Assembly: GCA_008330645.1 (NCBI GenBank)
Contig: VLTN01000002.1
Span: 310,001-374,000, forward strand
Length of the DNA stretch: 64,000 bases
Source of the DNA: Cafeteria roenbergensis
Taxonomy: Eukaryota; Sar; Bigyra; Bicosoecida; Cafeteriaceae
Reading direction: 5' to 3'
Shown here: positions 31,243-42,233 of the stretch, piece after piece
Numbering within the stretch: the first letter of the stretch is position 1
How the letters are laid out: each line of letters starts with the position of its first letter
Position numbers and translations under genes: made by a program
The notes under the pieces: model-generated
What the model saw: only the letters and a program-made list of their open reading frames with translations
Database searches by the model: none
Told to the model about the DNA's origin: nothing

Positions 31243-31791
31243 GCACCGCAAAGGCTCCTCCGACCCCGGCGCCACTCGAAGCATCGGAGAGCTGGCGGTG
31301 CCGCCTACCTTCAACGTGGAAATTGGCGGCGCGGGGATTGGGCCTGCATGCCGAGCAGCCGTTCAGCGGCGTGCTGCGCCGGCCCCGGCCGCCAGGGCTT
31401 GTGAGGCTCGTCGCGCGGGCAGCGCGACAGCTTCGTCCCGCCCCAGACAGTGCGTGAAAAATTCGTCTTACAGCTCATGCGACCCCCCTTGCATTGGCCT
31501 GCGTGCCGCTGCCTGTGCCTGTGCAAGCCACGCCTGTGTGGCGTCGAACCCTGCAAGCGAGCTTTGCGATCGCGAGCTTGAGCCATCCCCCCGCTTCCAC
31601 CACACGCACGCCTCGTCGAGTACGGGCCATGACCGCGTTTGACGCTGCGTTCTGCAAAGCGGCCGCGGCGTTTGCGCGAGCAGGCCGAGGGCAACAAGCC
31701 AGCGGCGCCGCCGAGACATGCGCCAGCACTAGCCCTGCAGCATCAGCGCGCAGCGCATTGCGGCTAGGCACGGCGCGGCACGATGTCGCAA
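31243..31791. other. Convergent intergenic region (3' ends of phosphodiesterase and PurL genes)
   Basis: These 549 bp between two gene ends are presumably two 3' UTRs. No coding region or stable element was recognised. Confidence 0.4.
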
Positions 31792-34700
31792 TCAGCACAC
31801 AGAGTCGGGGTGCGCGGTGGCCTCACACCAGACGCGCGCGTTCTGGAACAGGCGCATCCACGGGGAGGCGGCAAGCGGCTCGTCGCCCGCCTTGCGCCAG
31901 GCGGCCGGCATCCAAGGCCACTGCCAGGTCTGGAAGCAGCGCTCGGGGTGCGGCATGAGGGCGAGGTGGCGGCCGTCGCGGGAGCACATGCCGGCGATGC
32001 CCTGCGGGGAGCCGTTCGGGTTGAAGGGGTACACCTCGGTGGGTTCGCCGGCCTCGTCCACGTAGCGGAGCGGGGCGAGGCCACGCTCCAGGGCGGCCTC
32101 CATCACGCGCGAGTCGGGGAAGAGGGCGCGGCCCTCGCCGTGGGCGACCCACACGCCAAGGCTGGAGCCTTCCATCCCGCGGAGCATCACGGCGGGGGAG
32201 CCCGGCGCGATGCGCACCGACACAAAGCGGGACTCGTACCTGCCTGAGGCGTTGTGCACGAAGCGGGGCTGGCGGGGGTCGGCGAGCGCCGCGCCGCCCT
32301 CGAAGGCGCCAGCCTTGTCGGCGGCGGCGGCCGCGGAGCCCTCCTCCGAGGGGAAAGGCACCCAGCCAAGCAACGCCAGGAGCTGGCAGCCGTTGCAGAC
32401 ACCGAGCGAAAAGGTGTTGCTCCGGGTGCGGAAGGCCTCGAACTGGGCGCGGACCGCAGGGTTGAGGCGGATGCTGGCCGCCCAGCCCTTGGCGCTGTCG
32501 AGGACGTCGGCATACGAGAAGCCGCCGACGAAGGCGATGCCGCGGAAGCGGTCGAGCGTGACGCGGCCGGCCGCGAGGTCGCCCATGCACACGTCCCAGA
32601 CGTCGAAGCCAGCGGACAGGAAGGCCGCTGCCATCTCGCGGTCGCCGTTGGAGCCCTCCTCGCGGAGCACGCAGACGGCGTGCTTGCGGGTGGGCGGGCG
32701 GGTGAGGACGGCGGCGGGCGTGGGCTCGGGCCGGAAGGAGAGCTCCATGAAGGGGTCCCGGCGGGCGGCCATGCCGGCGCGCTCCTGCTCCACGCAGTCC
32801 GGGTTGGCCTGCAGCTTGTCCAGCTGGAACGACGTGGCCTCCCACACGTCGCGGAGGGTGGCGACGTCGGAGGAAAGGACGGCGGTTTCGCCGTCGCGCA
32901 CCGTGATCCTGGCAGGTGCGGCGCCCTCGGCGGCGACCGTCTTGGCGAGGACGCCGGCGGGGACGCCAGCGGTGCGGAGCGTGGTGACGACGTCCTCGGC
33001 GCGGTCAACGGCCACCTCCAGGAGGACGCCGAGCTCCTCGCTGAAGAGCGCGGCCAGGGTGTGGGCGGCTGCCGGGAGCGCGGAGACGGCGGCAGGCGCG
33101 GGCTCGTCGCCCGCCGGAGCGCCAGAGGCTGCGGAGGCGCCATCAGCAGCCGCGTCTGCGACGTCTTCGGCGTCGTCCTCGGCGTCCACGGGCAGGAGGA
33201 TGCCGGCGCCGCGCACGCCCTCGGCCGGGGCTGCCCCGGAGTGCTCCGCCTCCTCCGCCCTGATGCTGGCGTCGATGCCGCAGTTGCCGGCGAAGGCCAT
33301 CTCGAGGAGCGCGGTGATGAGGCCTCCGTCGCTGACGTCGTGGCCCGCGAGCACCCAGCCGGAGCTCATCATGGTCTGGACGGCCCCGAAGGCGGCCTGC
33401 AGCACGGCGGGGTCGTCCATGTCGGGGGGCACGTCGCCAAGCTGGCCGAAGACGTGGGCGAGGGAGGTTCCGCCCAGGCGGGGCGCGGCGGCGAGGCCCG
33501 AGGCGCCCTTGCGGCCGCTGAGGTCGGCGTACACGACCACGGACGCCCCGGGGCGCTTGAGGTCGGGAGTGACCACGCCGGTGATGTCGGTGCACGGGCC
33601 GTAGAGGGTGATGGTCAGCTCTCCGGGCGCCTTGACGGTCTCGCCGTCGGGGCACCGGGCGGCCATGGAGAGGGAGTCCTTGCCTCCGTCCACGGACAGC
33701 TCGAGGGCGATCATGGCGTCGCGCATGGCGACTGCGGCGTCCCAGAGCGCAGCGCCCTCGCCGCCCTCGGCCATCTTCGCCGCCCACATCCAGTTGGCGG
33801 AGCACTTGACGTCGCGCAGGCCGGAGATGGGGGCCATCATCATGTTGGTGACGGCCTCGCCGACGGAGAGGCGGGCCATGGCGGCGGGGTCCAGCAGGCC
33901 CTTGATGGGCTGCTCGCCCACCGCGGTGGCCACGCCGTGCGTCTCGAAGTGGGACGAGGCGACGACTGCGACGTCGGCCAGGGGCGTGTGCAGCGGGCCG
34001 ACGCACTGCTGCTGGGCGATGAGCCCGGAGACGGAGCGGTCCACCTTGACCGTGAGGAAGCGCTTGGACCCGACGCTGAGGAGGCGGAGGACGCGACCGA
34101 GGGCCGCCTCGGCGGTGAGCGAGGGCCAGTCCACCTCGAGCGGGGTGGAGGGCCGCGGAGAGCGGGCCAGGTGGAAGGTCTTGCGCGGCACCTCGCCGAG
34201 CACGTCGTCCACGCGGAGGTCGAAGGGGGTGCTGCCGTCCCGGGCGTCGGTGACCACGATGCGGGTGTCGTCGGTGACCTCCCCCACGAAGGCGAAGGGG
34301 ACGCGCTCGCGCTCGCAGAGGCGGCCGAACGCCTCGGCGTCGGCGCCCGGGCGCACGAGCAGCGCGTCGTTCTCCTGGTACTCCGCCCCCCAGATCTCCT
34401 TCTGGCTCAGCGAGGGGTCGCCGAGCGGGACCTTGGTCAGCTCGATGGTGCCGCCGAGGGGCTCGCAGATCTCCTTGAGGACGTTGCAGTTGCCGCCGGC
34501 GCCCTGGTCGTGAATGCTGACGATGGGGTTGTCGGACCCGAGCTCCACGCAGGCGCGGACCACGCGGTTCAGCTTGTTCTCCATCTCCGCGTCGCCGCGC
34601 TGCACCGCATCCAGGTCGAGCGCGGCGGCGTTTTCGCCCTGGACCATGGACGACGCGGCAGAGCCGCCCATGCCGATGCGGTAGGCGGGCCCGCCCACCT

Positions 34701-36757
34701 TGGTGATGAGCATGCCGGCCTCGGGGCGGCCCTTGACGGCGTGCTCGGCGTCCAGCTGGCCGATGCCGGCGGAGAACATGATGGGCTTGATCCACTCGCG
34801 GCGCTGCCCGCGGGCGGCGGCGGCGGCACCGGCGGCACCGGCTGCGGCGCCAGTCGTGGTGGCGGCGGCGCCGTCCACCACGGGGAGGCGCAGGCCGAAC
34901 GAGCGCGTGAAGCCCTGCACGACGGGCTCGCCGAACTTGTTGCCGTAGTCGCTCGCGCCGTTGGAGGCCTCCACCTCGATCTGCAGCGGGGAGGCCAGGT
35001 TGGGAGGGTACGGCCACTCGGCGGACGGGGCGTGCTCCCACGGCAGGTGGTAGCCGGGGATGTTCAGGGCCCCGACGCAGTAGCCCGCGATGCCGGCCGC
35101 GCACAGGCTGCCGCGGCCGGTGGCGTGCGTGTCGCGGAGGCGGCCGCCGGTGCCGGTCTCGGCGCCGGGGAAGGGGGCGACGCCCGAGGGGAAGTTGTGC
35201 GTCTCCGCGGTGAGGAGGAGGTGGCGCGTGCGCGGCGTGGGGACGAGCCGGCTGGGCGCCCCGGGCTGCTCGGGGAGCAGCACCTTGGAGCGGAAGCCCT
35301 CGATAACCGAGGAGTTGTCGAAGAACGCGATGACACTGTTGTGCGCCTGGCGCTTCTGCGGCTCGGCCACCACCTCCATGAGGTTGTGCGGCATCTCCTC
35401 GCCGTCGATGACCATGAGGCCCTTGAAGAACCAGTGGCGGCTGTGCTCGCTGTTGCTCTGGCTAAAGTCGAAAAGCTCCACCGTCGTGGGGTCGCGCTTC
35501 ACGCGGTTCACGAACAGGTCGAGCAGGTACGCCACGTCCGCAGCGTCGAACGAGAGGCCCTGCTCGCTGCTCTCGCGCTCGATGGCGGCCGCGCCCTCGG
35601 CGAGCACGGGCACGGTGCGAGTGGGCTCGGGCGAAAACGCCGACGCAAACGTGCGCAGCGGCGCCGCCACGCGCCACTCCGTCATCTTGTCGTGGACCAG
35701 AGCAGCTGCTGCGGCGGTCTCATCCGCAGAGAGCGGGGCGGCGCCCGGGGCAGCGCTGATGCGGAAGCGCCGGTAGCGCTCGAGCCGGCGCACGGGCACG
35801 CCGCAGCTCTCGCAGATGCCCACGGCGTTGGTCGAGAACGCAGACGTGAACGTCAGGCGCGGCCCCACCTCGATGATGGCCGCAGTCTCGTCGACGGGCT
35901 CGGCGAGGAAGCTCTCGCCCAGGGAGACGTTCTCGGGCTCGTACGTCTCGCGGAGCACCCACATCAGGCGCTCCTTGGCTGCGCAGGCACGAGGCAGGGC
36001 GCGGGGGAAGGGGGGGGCAGCGGGTTGGAGCGCCAACGCCAACGTTCTCGCCGCAGCTGTGATGCATGGGCTCTCTCTTGCACAGGCCCCCAGGTCCGGG
36101 CGCCCCGCCCAAGGCGCACAGGCGCGCGCTCGCGAGGTGCGCGCAGTCGGAACGAAAGCCAAAACCTGTCGCTGCTTTTGGAGAACGCAGCCGCGATGGC
36201 CCACAAGCGGACCAACTGAGCACCAATGCCGCGTGCTGACGAGGGTCGGGGCGCCCATGCGGGGCCGCGGCCCGCCACGGGAGCGCCGGGCAGCCGGGCA
36301 CGGCCGGGCAAGACGGCGACCCGGGTCGGGTCGCGAGGAATTGCGCCGCAGCGGGCTCACTCTCGGCTGGGAGGCCCGCCCAGGTGGAGCCGGGCGCCAT
36401 GTCCACGTAGAAGCACACCTCCGTGTCCACGGCCGCGATGCGGTCCGCGGGGGCGGCTCCGTCCGCCGTGGGGGCGTCCGAGGCAGGGGCCAGAGCCGCG
36501 TTGATGCGGGCGCGGAGGCGCTCGGCCTGGGCCGCATCCAGCAGCGGCTTGCGGAAGATGCGAATGAGGTCGGGCTCCGCGACGGCCGCGGCGCCGCCTG
36601 CGCCAGGCGCTGCGGTTGCAGCAGTCGTGGCAGCGACCTCGGCTTCGCGCTTGGACGCCGCGGACGCTGCCGCGGCGCCGTCCTTCCCCGTCGCGCGCGC
36701 CACAGCCAGACCGGCGCCGGCGCCAACCGTCGCTGCGAATGCGATTGCGTCGGCCAT
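31792..36757 (-). CDS. PFAS: Phosphoribosylformylglycinamidine synthase (FGAM synthase, PurL/PFAS)
   Basis: Step 4 of purine synthesis: FGAR + Gln + ATP to FGAM in the cytosol. Exons on the minus strand are 36757-36361 and 35978-31792; the 382-bp intron has a GTGAGC donor and CTGCGCAG acceptor. Phase matches and rebuilds LPAETKERLMWVLRETYEP. Total 1,527 aa (human about 1,340). Seen: SNSEHSRHWFFKG, ETHNFPSGVAPFPGAETG and DQGAGGNCNVLKEI in the synthase half. The C-terminal class-I glutaminase has nucleophile Cys in VCNGCQLLALLGW (about residue 1324) and the His/Glu pair in LMPHPERCFQTWQWP. Exon 1 codes an Ala-rich leader before the conserved VDTEVCFYVD. An acidic, Ala-rich insertion of about 40 aa lies near 33130-33240. 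The start at 36757 was chosen because upstream frame is unconserved; it leaves 162 bp to the divergent PurB gene. Confidence 0.96.
35979..36360 (-). other. Intron of the PurL gene (382 bp)
   Basis: GTGAGC donor at 36360 and CTGCGCAG acceptor at 35979, phase 1. Both neighbouring reading frames run through it without stops, which hides the exon boundary in a plain frame search. No gene lies inside. Confidence 0.85.
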
Positions 36758-36919
36758 GGGACTCTGGCCGGCCACGGGCGAGCAAGGTGCGATCTGCCCG
36801 GGAAGCAGCGCGGACGAGGCTCTGCAATTGCCCGCCCGTCGCGACAGGGCTCGACCGCCAGTCACCACCTGCCCGGCAGCCCGCCACACTCGCCTCCGGC
36901 CCTCGAATCAGCGCCCGCC
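36758..36919. promoter_or_regulatory. Bidirectional promoter region of the PurL/PurB pair
   Basis: Only 162 bp separate the two divergent ATGs, so both promoters must fit or overlap here. TGCAATTGC (its core GCAATTGC is a palindrome) lies at 36823-36831, 97 bp before the PurB ATG. A similar TGCAATCGC occurs 96 bp before the PurF ATG in the other purine pair. No TATA box is seen. Confidence 0.55.
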
Positions 36920-38742
36920 ATGGACTGGACCGACCGCTACACTACGCCGCTGGCGGAGGTCTTCACCCGCGGCCACAAGCTCGCTCTGGAGCACCGCGTG
37001 GAGCTGGCGCTGCTCAAGGCGCTCGGCAAGTTGGGCAAGGTGCCCGCCGAGGCGTACGACGAGGTCAAGGCCGCCGTGGACGGTGAGGCTCTCTGCCAGA
37101 GCCACAGCGCTCCCTCTGGGCCCTCGGGGAGTCCTTGCAGCGGGGCAGGGCCGCCGCGCACTTCGGCGCGCCCCTCGCCGCGCCGCTGCGCTCTTGCTGT
37201 CGCCCCGTGCCTGGCCGACTGACCCGGAGTGTGGGAGGCGCTAGTCGCCGCCCCGACCCGCCCCGGCACTGCCCCTCCGGGTGCCCAGCCGCCCTCCTGC
37301 CCGCGCTCCCAGTGGACTGGCATCCGCTCATCGCGCCCAGCCGTTGTTCGGGCTGTGCGGCGCCTGCCGGGCCGGGGGGGGAAGGGCTGCGCGCGCTTGC
37401 GGCCGAGTCGGCCGCGCCTCGGCTTCCGCACCTTGGCCCCCGCCCCGCCGCCTTGCGCGTTGCGGTGTCGCTCCGGCCATGCTTTGGCAAGCTGCCTCGT
37501 CCGCTCCGCGCCTGCCACCTTCCCCCTCCCTTCGCAGCGGGCAAGGTGACGCTGGAGCGCACTCTCGAGATCGAGCGCGAGACGCACCACGACATCATGG
37601 CGATGGTCAAGGCCATGGGCGAGCAGGCGCCCACGCACGGCGGCCTTGTGCACTACGGCGCCACGTCCCAGGACATCAACGACTCTGTGATGGCCCTCCA
37701 GCTGGGCGAGTGCCGCGACGAGCTCCTGGCGAGCTGCCGCCACGTGCGTGCCGAGCTGACCCGCCTTGCCAAGGCGCACCGCACCACCGTCTGCATCGGC
37801 CGCACCCACGGCCAGCACGCCGTCCCCGTCACCATGGGCTTCAAGTTTGCCAACCACCTGTACGAGCTCGCAGAGGCCGAGAGGTTCCTCGAGCGCGTGA
37901 AGCTGCTGGGCAAGTTCCACGGCGCCGTGGGCACCTTCGCCTCCCTGGGCGGCTCTGACGACGTGAAGCGGCTCGTCATGGAGGAGCTGGGCCTGGAGGC
38001 CGCCCCCATCACCACGCAGGTCGTCTCGCGCCTGCACCTCGCCGACTTTGTGTTCGCGCTCTCTGCCATCACGGCAGCCCTTGAGCGCCTGGGCAAGGAG
38101 GTGCGCAACCTCCAGCGCACCGAGGTGGGCGAGCTCATGGAAGGCTTTGGAGCCAAGCAGGTCGGCTCCTCCACCATGCCCCAGAAGCGCAACCCGCACA
38201 AGTCGGAGCGCATCTGCGGGCTCGCCCGCGTCGTCAGGGCCCAGATTCAGCCGCTCATGGAGACCGTTGCCCTGGAGCACGAGCGGGACCTGACCAACTC
38301 CTCTCTGGAGCGCGTCGTCCTGCCCACCGGCATCGTCCTCACCCACTACATCCTCCTGGAGGCGCGGAACCTGCTCCAGAAGCTCTGCGTCCTGCCCGAG
38401 GGCGTGGAGCGCAACCTGCGCGCGGGCAAGGGCGCCCAGCTGGCGGAGCGCATCATGATGGCCCTCGCGGATAGGCTTGGCCGCCAGGAGGCCCATGAGA
38501 TCCTGCGGACCACCGCGTCCGCGGGCGACTTCGAGGCGGCGCTCCTGGCGAACGACAAGGTCATGTCGGTGCTCTCCCCCGAGGACATCACGTCGCTGCT
38601 CGACCCGGAGACGTACACCGGCCGCGCTCCCGTGCTGGTGGACGAGATTGTGGCTGCCTACGGAGTGGAGGCGGAGGGAGACAAGGGGGAGGCGGGCGTG
38701 GCCGCCGCTGCCGCCGCAGCTGCTGGGGAGGCGTCCGCGTAG
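36920..38742 (+). CDS. ADSL: Adenylosuccinate lyase (PurB/ADSL)
   Basis: Cleaves SAICAR to AICAR plus fumarate (step 8) and adenylosuccinate to AMP. Model join(36920..37082, 37538..38742), 455 aa. The 455-bp intron has a GTGAGG donor and CTTCGCAG acceptor, phase 1, rebuilding AVDAGKVTLERTLEIE. Family marks: HYGATSQDINDS (substrate-binding TS), GRTHGQHAVPVTMGFK with the catalytic His, and the fumarase/ASL signature GSSTMPQKRNPHKSE (about residues 262-276) with the catalytic Ser loop. The signature and the length look like the compact bacterial/archaeal-type enzyme rather than the animal form (MPYKRNPMRSE from memory), so an origin by gene transfer is possible but unproven. It is head-to-head with PurL and converges on mL59. 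Confidence 0.95.
37083..37537 (+). other. Intron of the PurB gene (455 bp)
   Basis: GTGAGG donor after the first base of a codon; acceptor preceded by TCCCCCTCCCTTCGCAG. It is the longest intron in the window. No nested gene seen. Confidence 0.85.
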
Positions 38743-38938
38743 CCACGCAGTTGGAGTGCCGTGCGTGTGAGCTTGCGAGCGCGAGTGGGCGGGGAGGAGT
38801 GGGGAGAGGAGGGCGCGGGCGGCGAAGAATGCCGCGCTCCTTCCGGCGCGTCTGCGGGGGCAGGCATGCAGGCGTCGCGCGCAGCACTGTTGCGGCAGGG
38901 CATGACGAAACACATCACACACACGAAGGAAACGGGGG

Positions 38939-39722
38939 TCACTCCTCCCACGGGTTCTTCTTCATCACCAGGCGGAAGCCGGTACGGATGCGCTTCGCTG
39001 GCCGCGTCTTCTGGAAGTCCGCGACGCGCTGCTCCTGGTTGGCCAGGGCGCGCTGGATCTTCTCCAGGCGCTCGCCGAGGCGGTGGTCGTGCTTGTGGCC
39101 CTTGGGCGGAGGGGGCACGGTGGAGAGGCGGGGCTTGTCCCACGACGGGTCCCAGCCCTTGCCTGCGAGCCGACGGCGCAGGAGAAGCGTCCGGGGGCGG
39201 GGCGGCTGGTGGCAGCCCACGAGCAATACAGCGCGTGCGGCGGTGGAGAAGAGCGCCACAACGGTGCTGCATGGCGCAGCCAGTGCCGCGCCCGCTCGCA
39301 AAAGCGGAGACCGTGCCGCCCGCGCGGCGAGTGCCTGCAGGCTTCGGCTTCCAAGCGCCCTCCCCGCCCTGCCCAGGCCGCGCGCCTGCCCTGGCGCAGG
39401 GCAAGGCGGCCCGCGTGCATGGCCCACGATCGCCGGGCGGGCCCTGGGAGCTCGAGGCGCCTGCACACTCACCCGTCTCAGCGTCCCAGGAGCCGAAAGT
39501 GCCGTCCAAGAGCGCCTCCTTGCGGATGCGCGCCGCGCGCCGCGACGAGACGCGGGGCTTCTGCCACGCGCCGCTCGCCCCCTTCTTCGGCAGCAGGTCC
39601 GCGGGCATCTCCAGAGGGCGCTTGTGCGTGCGCACCGCGGTCGACGCCGCCCTGGCGGTCGCCCCGGCCGCAGCCGGAGCCCTTGCGACGGCGACTGCCG
39701 CGGTCGACAGTGCGCGGTACAT
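38939..39722 (-). CDS. Mitochondrial large-subunit ribosomal protein mL59/mL64 (yeast MRPL25 family)
   Basis: Minus-strand exons 39722-39473 and 39162-38939 join in phase (GTGAGT donor, CTCGCAG acceptor, 310-bp intron) to a 157-aa basic protein, about the length of yeast YmL25. The N-terminal 30 residues ([16 protein letters not shown]...) are rich in Ala/Arg/Ser and lack acids, as in mitochondrial presequences. [19 protein letters not shown] precedes the splice. GKGWDPSWD follows it, then [17 protein letters not shown], which aligns with the PKGHKHELKLNEKLKK block of yeast MRPL25 as I recall it, and a basic tail. A structural protein of the mitoribosome. Head-to-head with PCNA (219 bp). Confidence 0.78.
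39163..39472 (-). other. Intron of the mL59 gene (310 bp)
   Basis: GTGAGT donor at 39472 and TCGCAG acceptor at 39163, phase 1. No other feature seen inside. Confidence 0.8.
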
Positions 39723-39941
39723 CAGGTCGAACGCGAACCCCTGCCGCGGCGCTCGAGGCGGCCCCTGTGGCCGGCAGCGGCGGCAGCAGGGCGGCCCAGT
39801 TCCCCGCGATCAGCCTGCGCTCAGCGCTCTGCCGGCGGCGCGCGATCGACCTTCGGCAGCGCTGGCGGGAAGTCCAGGCGGACGCAAACAAGGCGAGTTT
39901 GAAAAGCCGCCACTCACCCTCCTGCGGTTCAGGCGCCAAGC
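39723..39941. promoter_or_regulatory. Bidirectional promoter region of the mL59/PCNA pair with an E2F-like site
   Basis: 219 bp between divergent ATGs. GCTGGCGGGAAG at 39861-39872 contains GGCGGGAA, the core of E2F/DP binding sites, about 70 bp upstream of the PCNA ATG. E2F sites in PCNA promoters are known in animals and plants. In DNA this GC-rich the word is not rare, so function is inferred. Confidence 0.45.
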
Positions 39942-41315
<1,374 letters not shown>

Positions 41316-42233
41316 GCAGGCCACCTGCCGCGTGTGCCGCCAGCCGCCCCTCGCGTAGCGGGCTGCTGCGCCGGCCGTAGGAAGGCGCCCTCGCTCCGCC
41401 CCGGGAGCGGTGGTCGCGGCGACGCTCGGGCTGCTGCGCCACTGCCGCCGCGCCCCGGCTCCCGACCGTCTGCCTATGGAGGGTCGGTACGGGGCCGCGT
41501 GCTGCGAGGCGACTTCCCTCTCTGGAGCCCGCCCCAGTCCAGCTGACAACCCCCCGCCGCCAGGCGAAGGCCCTCTCCTTTTGCTCTCGGAAACTAGTAG
41601 GATCCGGGGCTTGGGGGGGGGGGGGCTCGTCTTTCCGAGTCCTCCCGCCTCTCCTGCCGGCCTGGCGCTCGCCCTGCTGTGCGGTAGGCACTGTCCGTGC
41701 GCATGCGTGCGTGCGAGTGAAAAATACTTCCTGTCTGCCTTTGTGTGTTCCCTTGCGTCCGCAACGCCTCGCCTCGCCTCGCCCAATGGCGCCGCAGCTG
41801 CGCCGGCCAGCCCGTTCCCGTGCTCCGCCCTGCCCCAGCATCCTCTCTGTGCCGCGTCGCAACGCCCGCCACGTCACAGTGCGTTCAGCGGAGTCCGCCG
41901 CCTTCCGTCGGCCGGCGCGGGTCAGGCTCTTGCGTCGCGTGTCGGGCTGGAATGCCCCCTGGGCGGGTATAGAGGCACATTCTCACGCTCACGCACAATC
42001 ACACACACGCAAGCGGGCAAAGCAAGTCCTGTCGAGAACGAGCACAGGCTGCAGCGGTCTGGGGCGCAGGCGAGGGGCGGACCTGGGCAGCGAGACAGTC
42101 GCGCCGCGGGAGGAGCCCGCCCCGAACCAGCTGCCGCTCAGACTGCAGCAGCAGCCAGCCGCCAGCCAGCCTCCTACTGGACAGGCGGCGCCCCGAGGCG
42201 GGGGGCAGCCGGGGGGGCCTGGGAGCGGGTGGG
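41316..42233. other. Convergent intergenic region (918 bp) with a G13 tract
   Basis: Lies between the 3' ends of PCNA (+) and the CBS-domain gene (-). It contains a run of 13 guanines at 41613-41625, a GTGAAAAATACTTCC word near 41717, and a CA-rich stretch near 41980-42015. Open frames on both strands have no domain. A small non-coding RNA cannot be excluded. Confidence 0.45.
41613..41625 (+). repeat. G13 homopolymer
   Basis: Thirteen consecutive guanines on the plus strand, the longest mononucleotide run I see in the window. Confidence 0.9.

Noticed and set aside
32254-36219. Antisense frame of 1,321 codons opposite PurL
   Set aside because: PurL is unmistakable on the other strand; this frame is its GC-rich shadow.
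36758-36889. Upstream PurL start extending the N-terminus by 44 codons
   Set aside because: It would leave only about 30 bp to the PurB ATG and adds unconserved sequence; the internal ATG at 36757 is preferred.
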